NCBI RefSeq assembly: GCF_039545135.1 | Contig: NZ_BAABRU010000021.1 | Location: forward strand, 27,622 to 91,621 | Source: Herpetosiphon gulosus | GTDB lineage: Bacteria > Chloroflexota > Chloroflexia > Chloroflexales > Herpetosiphonaceae | Direction of reading: 5' to 3' | DNA length: 64,000 bases | Shown: positions 1 through 8,589 of the stretch, piece after piece | Position numbering within the stretch: position 1 is the first letter of the stretch | Layout of the letters: every line of letters starts with the position of its first letter | Notes under the pieces: generated by a model | Database searches by the model: none | Told to the model about the DNA's origin: nothing | The model's input: the letters and a program-made list of their open reading frames with translations, nothing else | Program-made: the position numbers and the translations under genes

Positions 1-386
1 TTGACATCTTCCGAGGTTAGGGCAAAGTGAACTGCCTCTTTGTATTGGCCAAGCCCAAGCAGATCGAGCTTTTCGCGCAGCCAATATTCCACCGCCTTCA
101 CATCGTGGTTGACCTTGCGATCCCAAGTTGCAATTGCCACTGCATCATCGACGCTAAATTGACGATATAAATTGCGCAAAGCTCCAGCTAACTGACCATC
201 GATGCCTTCGATCAGGCCAATGCGTGGTGCTCGAGCCAAAAATAATAAATATTCAACTTCAACCCGCACGCGATAGCGCCATAACGCGGCTTCGCTAAAG
301 TGGCCACTAAGCGCCTCAACATCTTTACGATAGCGGCCATCAAGCGGCCCAATCGCCAGTAAAGCCTGTTGATTAATCTCGCTCAT
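1..386 (-). CDS. purB: Adenylosuccinate lyase, N-terminal part (runs off window start)
   Basis: My translation of the reverse strand from the ATG at 386 gives 128 residues without a stop. It opens with the PurB signature region (LAIGPLDGRYRKDV, then FSEAALWRYRVRVEVEYLL) and has the motif VNHDVKAVEYWL, followed by HFALTSEDV at the edge. Adenylosuccinate lyase cleaves SAICAR and adenylosuccinate, releasing fumarate, in purine synthesis. The family is about 450 residues, so roughly 30% is visible. The variant with 'SPLDGRY' and 'NHDVKAVEYFL' is the long E. coli-type PurB. Identification rests on motif recognition alone, but these motifs are specific. Confidence 0.9.
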   Translation of the reverse strand, partial: MSEINQQALLAIGPLDGRYRKDVEALSGHFSEAALWRYRVRVEVEYLLFLARAPRIGLIEGIDGQLAGALRNLYRQFSVDDAVAIATWDRKVNHDVKAVEYWLREKLDLLGLGQYKEAVHFALTSEDV

Positions 387-620
387 GAGAATCCTCACTA
401 TGGTTGGTAGAATTAAATGCACTCCATTGTAGATCAAAAAGTCAAAAGTCAGAGGGCAAAATCAAAAATAGGGATTGGGGATCGGTACTTGACGGTCGGG
501 GATCGGAATCTAAATCAAGCAGTAGCTGTGACAAAAAACCAGCCTTCGTGGCTTCAACTTCGTGTAACTTCGTGGGCTTCGTGGATCAAAATATGTTCTA
601 TGCTCTATGTTCGCTGTTCT
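387..620. repeat. Intergenic repeat text between purB and the 122-residue gene
   Basis: This stretch holds no convincing gene. It contains runs of GGGATTGGGGATCGG / GGTCGGGGATCGG type and a block of CTTCGTGG/CTTCGTG words. The 20-base string CGTGGGCTTCGTGGATCAAA at 571-590 recurs exactly at 1168-1187, on the other side of the next gene. Short reading frames here are low-complexity by-products of the repeats. Confidence 0.6.
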
Positions 621-989
621 TTAATTCAATAATTGTTGCAATGCTTGGTGCAGTTGTTGATGTTGATCTGAATCAATCGCCAGTTTGACATCAACGCCTA
701 CGAGTTGAAAAACCGCTTGCGCTGATTGATTAAAATGAATGTGCAGACGGCCTAATTCAAGTTCCCAGCGTTCGATACAGCGATAATCAGTTGCACCGTT
801 GGGCAAACACACACAATAGCCATCCAAATCACTATCTTGGTATTCGAAGTTAGCTTCATCAAAACTACGCTGGATCGTTAGATATTCATCTGGCTCATCA
901 GTCTTATCGGCCAACCCTAAAATCAATAAATGCTCATCGGCGAGTTGCTCAATTGCGACAACCGCTGCGGTAAAATGCCATATTTGCAT
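621..989 (-). CDS. Unrecognised 122-residue acidic protein
   Basis: I do not recognise this family. The start ATG at 989 is preceded by GGAG with a nine-base spacer, which supports translation. The protein is soluble and acidic, with no signal peptide or membrane segment, and is rich in Asp, Glu, Gln and Leu. The C-terminus is a Gln/Leu-rich amphipathic stretch (HQQLHQALQQLLN). It stands alone between purB and rpsA, both flanks being filled with the same repetitive intergenic text, so the neighbours give no functional hint. It is probably a lineage-specific gene. Confidence 0.6.
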   Translation of the reverse strand: MQIWHFTAAVVAIEQLADEHLLILGLADKTDEPDEYLTIQRSFDEANFEYQDSDLDGYCVCLPNGATDYRCIERWELELGRLHIHFNQSAQAVFQLVGVDVKLAIDSDQHQQLHQALQQLLN

Positions 990-1360
990 GCCAAAACTCC
1001 ACTATGTTGTTAGGATAGCTAGAGTATAAGAGATAACAGATGCAATGACCAAGACGAGCTTAGTGAGTTGGATTATTGGCATTGTAGGATAATCAAATCC
1101 ATCTGTGCTAATCTGTGGCGAAGAAACATCCTTCGTGGTTTCAAGCTTTCGTGTTCTTCGTGCCCTGCGTGGGCTTCGTGGATCAAATCATCAACGTTTT
1201 AGGCGAGTTCTGCGCTTGCCGATCCCCGATCCCCAACACCCGATCCCCACATCTGAAAAAAACCTTGCCTTTTGCATGCTGCTTCTGTATAATTTTCATA
1301 TCGGTTTCACGCTGTCCGCCCTTCCTCGGGAATCCTCTTTTGGCAAAAGGACGACTCATT
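990..1360. repeat. Intergenic region: second copy of CTTCGTGG-type repeat, then rpsA leader
   Basis: The first half (about 1120-1255) repeats the words seen at 450-600: CTTCGTGGTTTCAAG, GTTCTTCGTG, GGCTTCGTGGATCAAA, and CCGATCCCCGATCCCC in the opposite orientation to the GGGGATCGG words upstream. The second half carries the rpsA promoter and leader. Open frames crossing this stretch are extensions of rpsA or shadows. Confidence 0.6.
1265..1293 (+). promoter_or_regulatory. Probable rpsA promoter
   Basis: TTGCCT at 1265-1270 and TATAAT at 1288-1293 are 17 bases apart, an almost ideal sigma-70 type promoter. Transcription would begin near 1300, giving a leader of about 60 bases before the ATG at 1361. 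Confidence 0.7.
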
Positions 1361-2611
1361 ATGGACGAGCAAACACAACCGGGCATGGATCAATCTGATG
1401 TGATTCCTAGCACAGGATTGGACACGACCCCACAGGCCGATTATTCTGGCGATGATGATCGAGCCTTGCTGGAGGAGTATCTCCGTGATCCAGCCCACGA
1501 TTATCGCAATCTCAAGTATGGTGATTCGGTCGATGGCACGATTGTTCGCGTTGATCGCGACGAGGTGTTGGTCGATATTGGCTCCAAGTCGGAAGGCGTG
1601 GTGCCAGGCCGCGAGATGACCAGTCTGTCGTCGGAAGAACGCGCCGAACTCAAGGTTGGCGATGTCTTGCTTGTTACAGTCGTTCAAACCGAAGACGCTG
1701 AAGGGCGTATCGTGTTGTCGATAGATAAAGCACGCCAAGAAAAGAGTTGGCGGGCCTTGCAAGTCAACCATGAGGCTGGCGATGTGATCCACGCCGCCGT
1801 GACCAACTATAACAAGGGTGGTCTATTGGTTAATTTAAGTGGGGTGCGTGGCTTTGTGCCATCATCACAGGTCAGCAGTGTTAGCCGTGGCTCCGATGTC
1901 CAAAAACAATCGGATATGGCAAAACTGGTTGGTCAAACCTTGCCACTGAAAATTATTGAAATCAATCGTTCACGCAACCGGCTGATTCTATCCGAGCGCC
2001 AAGCAGTCCAAGAGGTTCGCGATTCACGCAAGGACCAATTGCTTGAAAAACTGGAACCAGGCGCAGTTCGCACTGGCCGCGTAACCAGTTTGTGCGATTT
2101 CGGGGCGTTTGTTGATATTGGCGGAGCTGATGGTTTGGTTCACCTTTCCGAGCTTTCTTGGAGTCGCGTCAAGCATCCCGAGGAAGTGTTGAAAGTTGGC
2201 GATGCAGTCAGCGTCTATATTCTGAGCGTCGATGAAGATAAAAAACGCATCGCGTTGAGTATCAAGCGCACCCAAGCTGAGCCTTGGACAACCGTTACCG
2301 ACCGCTACCAAATTGGCCAAAGCGTCTCTGGGGTTGTCACTCAATTGACCGCCTTTGGCGCGTTTGTGCGGCTCGAAGATGGCATCGAAGGTCTGATCCA
2401 CATCTCAGAAATGAGTGATGAACGAATTCAACACCCACGCGATGTGATTAATGAAGGCGACAGCGTTTCAGCGCGGATTATTCGGATCGACCCAACTCGC
2501 AAGCGGATTGGCCTGAGTACCCGCAGTGGTAGCGCTGAGTCAAGTGCTGAAGCCACGGCTGAAGCCACACCTGAGGCAACCACCAGCGACGCTGCCGAAG
2601 ACGACAAATAA
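1361..2611 (+). CDS. rpsA: 30S ribosomal protein S1 (four S1 domains)
   Basis: The 416-residue protein has four S1/OB-fold RNA-binding domains: residues about 46-115 (YGDSVDGTIVRVDRDEVLVD), 130-200, 220-295 (GRVTSLCDFGAFVDIGGADG) and 305-380 (GVVTQLTAFGAFVRLEDG). The third and fourth are typical repeats; the C-terminus is an Ala/Glu/Thr-rich tail. S1 binds mRNA near the start codon and delivers it to the ribosome. E. coli S1 has six domains; four is common in Gram-positive and related phyla. I chose the ATG at 1361 because AAAGGACGA precedes it and the S1 homology follows; the frame is open to 1115 but that part is repeat text. Confidence 0.85.
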   Translation: MDEQTQPGMDQSDVIPSTGLDTTPQADYSGDDDRALLEEYLRDPAHDYRNLKYGDSVDGTIVRVDRDEVLVDIGSKSEGVVPGREMTSLSSEERAELKVGDVLLVTVVQTEDAEGRIVLSIDKARQEKSWRALQVNHEAGDVIHAAVTNYNKGGLLVNLSGVRGFVPSSQVSSVSRGSDVQKQSDMAKLVGQTLPLKIIEINRSRNRLILSERQAVQEVRDSRKDQLLEKLEPGAVRTGRVTSLCDFGAFVDIGGADGLVHLSELSWSRVKHPEEVLKVGDAVSVYILSVDEDKKRIALSIKRTQAEPWTTVTDRYQIGQSVSGVVTQLTAFGAFVRLEDGIEGLIHISEMSDERIQHPRDVINEGDSVSARIIRIDPTRKRIGLSTRSGSAESSAEATAEATPEATTSDAAEDDK

Positions 2612-2932
2612 CGGAATGGGAGCGGAGAAGGTGCTGGGTCTGTGAAAACCCTGCTGGTTCCCCTGCTGCAACGGTCATGTCCGTTTCAAGCAAAACGCTA
2701 ACTCAAACGGGCATGACTGATCTGAAGATAGTGATACAATTAATGCACGACGCTTCCGATGCGGCACACCCATTGCCAAAGAATGAAGCCGAGATGCTGC
2801 CCCAGTTTCGAGCGCATTTCCGACCAGCAATGTTCGCCTATCGGCACTCAGCAGCATCGACTATTTGTCATAGATAACACGCCGAGGCCCAATCTTACTC
2901 ATCCTAAGGTTGCCTCGCTTTGGAGCAAACAT
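2612..2932. promoter_or_regulatory. rpsA-clpC intergenic region with inverted repeat and probable clpC promoter
   Basis: There is no gene here. A 13-base inverted repeat with one mismatch occupies 2674-2686 (GTCATGTCCGTTT) and 2705-2717 (AAACGGGCATGAC). TACAAT at 2735-2740 follows 17 bases after the end of the right arm, so the repeat overlaps the expected -35 position. The remaining 190 bases form a long leader before the clpC ribosome binding site (GGAG at 2921-2924). I find no CIRCE or CtsR-type heptad repeat. Confidence 0.45.
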
Positions 2933-5446
2933 ATGGGTGCATACGACAAAATGAGCCGCCGCGCTAAGCAAGTGATGAGCTTTGCCCAAGAAGAGGCGCG
3001 AGCGTTTAATCATCCTTACATCGGCACCGAGCATTTATTGCTGGGCTTGATTTTGGAAGGTGAAGGGGTCGCCGCTCGTGTGTTGGCTGAACTTGGTGTG
3101 ACCATCACAAAAGCCCGCAATGCTGTTGAATTTATTGTTGGCCACGGCGATGGCCCACGCTCGACTGCCGAGATTGATTTAACGGCACGGGCCAAAAAAG
3201 TTTTTGAGTATGCAATCGATGAAGCTCGCAAACTCAATCATACCTATATCAGCACTGAACATATTTTGCTGGGTTTGGTGCGCAATGCCGAGGGTGTCGC
3301 AACTGGTGTCCTCGAAATTATGAATGTTGGGCTGGATCAGGTTCGCACTCAAGTAATGCGTATGATGCGTCAAGGGGTTGGCGGCAGTAGCACGCCTAGC
3401 CCAAGTGCTGGTGGCGAACGCCAAGCCAAACAAAGCAAAACACCCTATCTCGATGCGCTTTCAACCGATTTGACCGAGTTAGCCGAGGCTGGCCGACTTG
3501 ATCCAGTGGTTGGGCGCAAAGATGAAATTGAGCGCGTGATTCAAATCTTGTCACGCCGCACCAAAAATAACCCAGCCCTAATTGGCGAGCCTGGGGTTGG
3601 TAAAACTGCGATCGCTGAGGGCTTAGCTCAACGGATTGTCGCTGATGATGTTCCAGATTCACTCAAAGGCAAGCGTTTGGTAACGCTTGATATGGGAGCT
3701 TTGGTGGCTGGAACCAAATATCGCGGCCAATTCGAGGAACGCCTCAAACGGGTGGTTGACGAAATTAAAGAAAGCCGTTGTATTTTATTTATCGATGAAT
3801 TCCACACGATTATTGGTGCTGGTGGAGCCGAAGGCACGCTTGATGCCGCCAATATTCTGAAACCAGCGCTTTCACGCGGCGAATTGCAATGTATTGGCGC
3901 AACGACGCTCGATGAGTTCCGCAAATATATCGAAAAAGACGCAGCACTCGAACGCCGTTTCCAACCAGTTATGGTCGATGAACCAACCATCGAGGAAACG
4001 ATCGAGATCTTGCGCGGGATCAAAACGCGCTACGAAGATTTCCATCAATTGCAAATTGAGGACGAAGCGATTACTGCCGCTGCCGTGCTGAGTGCTCGCT
4101 ATGTGCCCGATCGTTTCTTGCCCGATAAAGCCATCGACTTGATCGACGAAGCCTCATCACGGGTGCGTATGTATCGCTCAGCCACACCATCGGCCTTACG
4201 CGATGCTTTGCGTGGGCTTGATGCGATTCGCAAAGAGAAAGATGCAGCCCTAGAAGAAGGTCAATTCGAAGTTGTGCAAGATTTGCGGGTTCGCGAAGAG
4301 CGTATGCTCCAGCGCATCACCGATCTTGAAGACGAAGAAGAAAAGACCCGTGGCTCGGAGCAACGCAAAGGTAAGCCTTACGTGACCCAAGAAGATATTG
4401 CCGAAGTTGTGGCAATGTGGACGGGGATTCCGGTAATGCGCTTGGCTAGCGAAGAAACTGAACGGCTCATGAAGATGGAAGACTATCTGCATGAGCGGGT
4501 GGTTGGCCAAGAGGAACCAATTTCGATCATTGCTCGCGCTGTGCGGCGTGCCCGCGCTGGCTTGAAAGATCCTAAGCGCCCAATTGGCTCGTTCATTTTC
4601 TTGGGGCCAACTGGGGTTGGTAAGACTTTGCTAGCTAAGGCGTTGGCTGAGTTTATGTTTGGCTCAGAAGATGCCTTGATCAAAATCGATATGTCGGAGT
4701 TTCAAGAGCGCTTCAATACCTCACGCTTGGTTGGCTCGCCTCCAGGCTATGTTGGCTATGGTGAAGGCGGTCAATTGACTGACGCTGTACGCCGTCGTCC
4801 GTATAGCGTGGTGCTGTTCGACGAAATCGAAAAAGCTCACCCCGACACCTTCAACTTGTTGTTGCAAGTGTTGGAAGATGGCAACTTGACCGATGGCAAA
4901 GGCCGACGAGTCGATTTCCGCAATACTGTGATCATTATGACCTCGAATGTTGGGACTGAACAAATTCGGCGTGGTTCGCGGATTGGCTTTGGTGGCAATC
5001 GCAACACGATCGATGTTGAGGATACCCGCAAGAAGGTTGATGATGAACTGAAGCGCATGTTCCGGCCTGAGTTCCTCAACCGGATCGATGGCACAATCAT
5101 TTTCCATCCATTAACTGATATCGAGATTCGCAACATTGCCCGCTTAGAAGTCAACCGCGTGCGCAAGCAATTGGTCGATCATCAAATTGATTTATTGGTA
5201 ACTGATGAAACCTTGGATCTGTTGGCCAAACGTGGCTACGACCCAACCTATGGCGCACGTCCGTTGCGCCGCGTCATCACCAATATGATCGAAGATGGCT
5301 TGGCTGAAGGATTGCTACAAGGTCGCTTCAAAGATGGCGATAAGATTCATATCGAGCTTGAGGATAACGAAGTGGTGTTACGTTCAGAGCGTGAAGCCGC
5401 CGAGTTGGAAAATCCTAGTGTCGAGCCTGAAGCCGAGTTAGTCTAA
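2933..5446 (+). CDS. clpC: ATP-dependent Clp protease ATP-binding subunit ClpC
   Basis: The 837-residue HSP100 unfoldase feeds proteins to ClpP. The domains in order are: the double N-terminal Clp repeat (residues about 1-150, with FNHPYIGTEHLLLGL and LNHTYISTEHILLGL), AAA+ module 1 with Walker A GEPGVGKTA near 220 and Walker B CILFIDEFH, a UVR/middle domain near 420-460 (EEGQFEVVQDLRVREERM), and AAA+ module 2 with GPTGVGKTLLAK near 560 and VVLFDEIEKAHPD. The UVR segment marks ClpC rather than ClpA or ClpB. Start at 2933 follows GGAG with an eight-base gap; the ATG at 2951 is an alternative. No mcsA/mcsB or ctsR lies beside it, unlike in Firmicutes. Confidence 0.93.
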   Translation: MGAYDKMSRRAKQVMSFAQEEARAFNHPYIGTEHLLLGLILEGEGVAARVLAELGVTITKARNAVEFIVGHGDGPRSTAEIDLTARAKKVFEYAIDEARKLNHTYISTEHILLGLVRNAEGVATGVLEIMNVGLDQVRTQVMRMMRQGVGGSSTPSPSAGGERQAKQSKTPYLDALSTDLTELAEAGRLDPVVGRKDEIERVIQILSRRTKNNPALIGEPGVGKTAIAEGLAQRIVADDVPDSLKGKRLVTLDMGALVAGTKYRGQFEERLKRVVDEIKESRCILFIDEFHTIIGAGGAEGTLDAANILKPALSRGELQCIGATTLDEFRKYIEKDAALERRFQPVMVDEPTIEETIEILRGIKTRYEDFHQLQIEDEAITAAAVLSARYVPDRFLPDKAIDLIDEASSRVRMYRSATPSALRDALRGLDAIRKEKDAALEEGQFEVVQDLRVREERMLQRITDLEDEEEKTRGSEQRKGKPYVTQEDIAEVVAMWTGIPVMRLASEETERLMKMEDYLHERVVGQEEPISIIARAVRRARAGLKDPKRPIGSFIFLGPTGVGKTLLAKALAEFMFGSEDALIKIDMSEFQERFNTSRLVGSPPGYVGYGEGGQLTDAVRRRPYSVVLFDEIEKAHPDTFNLLLQVLEDGNLTDGKGRRVDFRNTVIIMTSNVGTEQIRRGSRIGFGGNRNTIDVEDTRKKVDDELKRMFRPEFLNRIDGTIIFHPLTDIEIRNIARLEVNRVRKQLVDHQIDLLVTDETLDLLAKRGYDPTYGARPLRRVITNMIEDGLAEGLLQGRFKDGDKIHIELEDNEVVLRSEREAAELENPSVEPEAELV

Positions 5447-5453
5447 ACCTCAA

Positions 5454-5488
5454 AAAACCGCCCTGATCGCAATGATCAGGGCGGTTTT
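5454..5488. terminator. Bidirectional terminator between clpC and the YceI-like gene
   Basis: AAAACCGCCCTGATC, a five-base loop, and GATCAGGGCGGTTTT form a 15-base-pair perfect stem with A and T runs on either side, so it can serve the convergent genes on both strands. Confidence 0.9.
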
Positions 5489-5509
5489 GCATTTCCTCGC
5501 CAATTGTTG

Positions 5510-6313
5510 TTATTGGGCGACTGCCGTAGCGACCAAATCCAAGGTCAACAAGACTTCATCTTCGGCTTTGAGCATGCCGCCAATGTCAGGGGCATCGACA
5601 TTGAAACTACTCATGTTGAATTTGGTGGTAGCCTTACCAGTCAAGGTGTCGCCATTCAAGGTTGCAGTGACATCGAAGGTCAATGGGTTGGTTGTATCGT
5701 GAATCGTCATATCGCCGGTGATTTGGAAGGTGAATTCAACGCCTTCTTTGAGATCGCTGGGCAAGTTGCTGATGACGGCATTCTTGAAAACAGCGTTGGG
5801 ATATTTCGACGATTCGAGCCATTCGCGGCGAATCGCATTATCGCGGCGTTCGCTATCCGATTGCAATTGGCTGATATCAACCACAATTTCACCAACTTGC
5901 GAGTTAGCTGGGGTCGCAGTATCGATCAAAAGATCGCCAGCGATCGCTTTGGTTACGCCAACTGCATCGACAATTTTGTTATCTTGCAAGAAGGTTTCAC
6001 GCACCTGATAGCTAGCACTTGATTGGCTGGCATCGATGCGATAGATTTTTGCCCCAGCAGCGGCTGGTTGTGAAGCATCTGTAGTTGGTTCGGCTGCGGT
6101 CGTGGGAGTAGCAGCAGCAGTATTATCGCTGGTGGTCGTGGCGGTGGCTGGTGCTGCCGCAGTCGTTGGAGCTGTCGTTGGCAAGACCAAGGTTGCTGCT
6201 ACTGGTGTGCCAGTGGCTACCTCAACATCTGATGTGAGCCATAAGGTATAGGCAATTGCGCCAATCACGGCGATGGCAATAACGCCACCGATAATTAAAC
6301 CAATTTTCTTCAT
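5510..6313 (-). CDS. Membrane-anchored YceI-family protein
   Basis: The 267-residue protein has an N-terminal hydrophobic segment (residues 4-26) that anchors or exports it, an Ala/Thr/Pro-rich linker (about 35-92), and a YceI-like domain (about 95-262). Diagnostic pieces are YRIDASQSSASYQV, the conserved RRDNAIRREWLESSKYP region and the TGDMTIHDTTNPLTFDV strand. YceI domains are lipocalin-like barrels that bind isoprenoid or other amphiphilic lipids; the ligand here is unknown. AAAGGA precedes the ATG. Only 25 bases separate it from the divergent kinase gene. Confidence 0.8.
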   Translation of the reverse strand: MKKIGLIIGGVIAIAVIGAIAYTLWLTSDVEVATGTPVAATLVLPTTAPTTAAAPATATTTSDNTAAATPTTAAEPTTDASQPAAAGAKIYRIDASQSSASYQVRETFLQDNKIVDAVGVTKAIAGDLLIDTATPANSQVGEIVVDISQLQSDSERRDNAIRREWLESSKYPNAVFKNAVISNLPSDLKEGVEFTFQITGDMTIHDTTNPLTFDVTATLNGDTLTGKATTKFNMSSFNVDAPDIGGMLKAEDEVLLTLDLVATAVAQ

Positions 6314-6338
6314 TGAACAATCCTTTCATGAGTTTAAA

Positions 6339-7319
6339 ATGATGCAACAACTCGATCTTTTGTGGGAAACTGGCGATGTCAACCAAGCCTTACAACAACG
6401 CTTTGGCTGGGATGCTGCCAGTGCAAGCGCGTGGGTGTCCGCGTTGCTCCACAAGCACTATGGCCTTGATGATATCCAAATTGTGCGCTGGAGTATTAGT
6501 GCTGGCAATGCAATAATTTGGGTCAAGCACGATCAGGAGCGCTGGATTTTTAAAATAAGTGCTGATCGTGGCCGCCATGCGCAAATCGAACAAAGTGTTG
6601 AGCTTCAACACTGGCTTTCAGTACAACAAATGTCTGTCCCGTTGATCGTCCCAACTACGACTGAGCAACGAGTGCTTAAGATTAACGAACGATGTGTATA
6701 TCTCCAACAGTGGCTTGATGGAACACCTCCTGACCCTGATTCTAGCCAGCAGTTATGGAGAATTGGTGAAGAAACTGCCAAGCTTCAGCGAATATTAGCC
6801 GATTATCCACAGGCTGGGCAACTTCCACGAGTGCTTTTGCCGCTCGAACAGGTGTGTATGGGCTTGGCAGCTTGGCTTGGCGACACACCAGATGCTGCGC
6901 CATTGCACCAAGAGCTAGCGCAACTTGCCAAACAAGAGCTAGCGCATTTGCCAAGTGGTGTTTGTCATAACGATATTCGGGCCGCAAATTTACTTTTCAA
7001 TGGTGACGAATTGCAAGCTGTGCTGGATTTTGAAGAAGTTGGTTGGCGCTGCTTAGTGCTTGAGTTGGCTTGGACGGCAGTTCATGGCTTGACGATGTAT
7101 CGTAATTGGCAACCTTGCACGGTAGCCCAACAACAAGCAATTATTGCTGGCTATCAATCAATTCGGCCTTTGACCGAGGCTGAACTGGCGATTTTGCCAA
7201 AGCTGTGTCGTTTACAAAACCTTTACCTGTTATGTTCGCAGGGAGCAACGGCAACGGATGCAATACAATGGTTAAAGGAAATTAACTTTGGTTCAATATC
7301 CCCCCTAAATCACCCCTAA
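6339..7319 (+). CDS. Aminoglycoside phosphotransferase-fold kinase
   Basis: The 326-residue cytoplasmic protein has the APH/choline-kinase-like fold. The catalytic loop is GVCHNDIRAANLLF (near residue 205-220) and the metal-binding motif is VLDFEEVGW soon after, with the usual ATP-lobe pattern earlier. Family members phosphorylate small molecules such as homoserine, choline, hexosamines or antibiotics; nothing here fixes the substrate, and calling it a resistance gene would be unjustified. The start is uncertain: ATG at 6339 or 6342 has a poor ribosome binding site, and the frame stays open to an ATG at 6273 that overlaps the divergent gene. Confidence 0.75.
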   Translation: MMQQLDLLWETGDVNQALQQRFGWDAASASAWVSALLHKHYGLDDIQIVRWSISAGNAIIWVKHDQERWIFKISADRGRHAQIEQSVELQHWLSVQQMSVPLIVPTTTEQRVLKINERCVYLQQWLDGTPPDPDSSQQLWRIGEETAKLQRILADYPQAGQLPRVLLPLEQVCMGLAAWLGDTPDAAPLHQELAQLAKQELAHLPSGVCHNDIRAANLLFNGDELQAVLDFEEVGWRCLVLELAWTAVHGLTMYRNWQPCTVAQQQAIIAGYQSIRPLTEAELAILPKLCRLQNLYLLCSQGATATDAIQWLKEINFGSISPLNHP

Positions 7320-7394
7320 AACCCCAGCAGGTGGGATGGCGTTTTATAGTACTTGATGTATACTAAAGTCAAACCTTCTCCTCTCTCTTCTCTC

Positions 7395-7432
7395 CCACAA
7401 GCGGCTCCATTATGCGAGCCGTTTGTGGTTTT
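7395..7432 (+). terminator. Terminator after the kinase gene
   Basis: CCACAAGCGGCTC (7395-7407) pairs with GAGCCGTTTGTGG (7416-7428), one mismatch, followed by TTTT. Downstream, TATAAT at 7457-7462 with an upstream TG (extended -10) is the likely promoter for the restriction gene. Confidence 0.75.
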
Positions 7433-7509
7433 AGGCGTTTATAGTTCTAGGTATGCTATAATTAAACCCTATGATTTGCCTCAATTAATTGCATATTTAG
7501 GGAAATAGC

Positions 7510-8589
7510 ATGCTGGATCGACTTAATCAACCAGGCTTGTTTGGGATAACAAATTCCAATCGAGATTTCACAAAAAAAGAAGCTTGGGGCAAAAATCAAT
7601 TTAATAATGCGTTTCCCATTGCTTTGGCTTGTTTTATGTTTAGCCAGCAGATCAAACCTGTCTATATTCGGTTAGATAATCGAATTATCACTCATAGCTA
7701 TATTGATGTAGAGCAAATATTTCAAATCAATCCATTAGATCAAAAGGCATTTTTTGCCTTTGAACATAGTTATCATCCATATGCTGAACTTATTATTGGC
7801 AAAACACCAGCAATTGATGTTGTTATTAGTAATCTACAACATTCTCAGATTATCACTGCCTTTGAAATAAAATTAACCGCGATTCCCGATAATACAACTG
7901 CAACACTTCCAGATCATCTTCAAGGCTGTGAAATTGTTATTCGTCCCGATACAATTGTTTATTTGGCACTCAGTATTGCTAAAATTTTTCAACAAAACCC
8001 TGTTGTCCTATTGGATATTTTGGAACCTACCTGTTCTAAAATTGTTGATTGGGAAGATACTCGAATTATTCAATCAAGCATTCCGTTATTTTGCGAGCTG
8101 TTGTATATTCTTTTTGAGCGCTACCAGCATGCTCAAATACCGATTTTGCTCCAACCAATTTGGAAAACCCAAGGAAAATTATCAATTCTTCATGAACAAT
8201 GCCTTGATCTTTTTGTATGGAGCAATTTTGCATTGACGAAAGTGTTCTTGGATAGTTCCATAAAACCTTCCGAAAAATCAATTACGCGACCTGAACGAAC
8301 AACTGTTTGGTTAATCAAAATGCTCTATGATTTTGCCCAGCATGGCAAAATCGATTATAAGCGAACGCTTGATCGAATTACCTTTAATTTAAAAAATGAT
8401 AAAGCTTTTGCTGCTAGTGGAATGATCACACGAAAATATATGAGTTCACCAGAACTGCATAATCCACGCATTCGACGTGACTGGATCAAACAAATTATTA
8501 TCAATGGTGGTCAGCATTACCTTAGCCCTGAACGGCGGTTGGATAGTGCGATTGTGAGTACACCTGGCTTATTCGAGGATGCGCCATGA
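7510..8589 (+). CDS. hgiDIR: Type II restriction endonuclease, HindVP/HgiDI family
   Basis: The 359-residue protein precedes and overlaps a cytosine methyltransferase by ATGA, the usual type II arrangement. A PD-(D/E)xK-like core is visible as PAIDVVIS (near residue 100) and AFEIKLTA (near 120). The length, partner and genus match, from memory, R.HgiDI of Herpetosiphon giganteus, an isoschizomer of HindVP that cuts GRCGYC; I could not align them. The gene is clearly more AT-rich than its neighbours (many ATT, AAT, AAA codons), which points to horizontal acquisition. The extended -10 TATAAT at 7457 and AGGGAAA before the ATG support expression. Confidence 0.8.
   Translation: MLDRLNQPGLFGITNSNRDFTKKEAWGKNQFNNAFPIALACFMFSQQIKPVYIRLDNRIITHSYIDVEQIFQINPLDQKAFFAFEHSYHPYAELIIGKTPAIDVVISNLQHSQIITAFEIKLTAIPDNTTATLPDHLQGCEIVIRPDTIVYLALSIAKIFQQNPVVLLDILEPTCSKIVDWEDTRIIQSSIPLFCELLYILFERYQHAQIPILLQPIWKTQGKLSILHEQCLDLFVWSNFALTKVFLDSSIKPSEKSITRPERTTVWLIKMLYDFAQHGKIDYKRTLDRITFNLKNDKAFAASGMITRKYMSSPELHNPRIRRDWIKQIIINGGQHYLSPERRLDSAIVSTPGLFEDAP

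Noticed and set aside
1307..1792. 161-residue minus-strand frame over rpsA
   Set aside because: It covers the well-supported rpsA start in antisense and has no recognisable content.
6339..7319. Antibiotic resistance gene (aminoglycoside phosphotransferase)
   Set aside because: Only the fold-level motifs are present; this superfamily includes many metabolic kinases and nothing indicates an antibiotic substrate.
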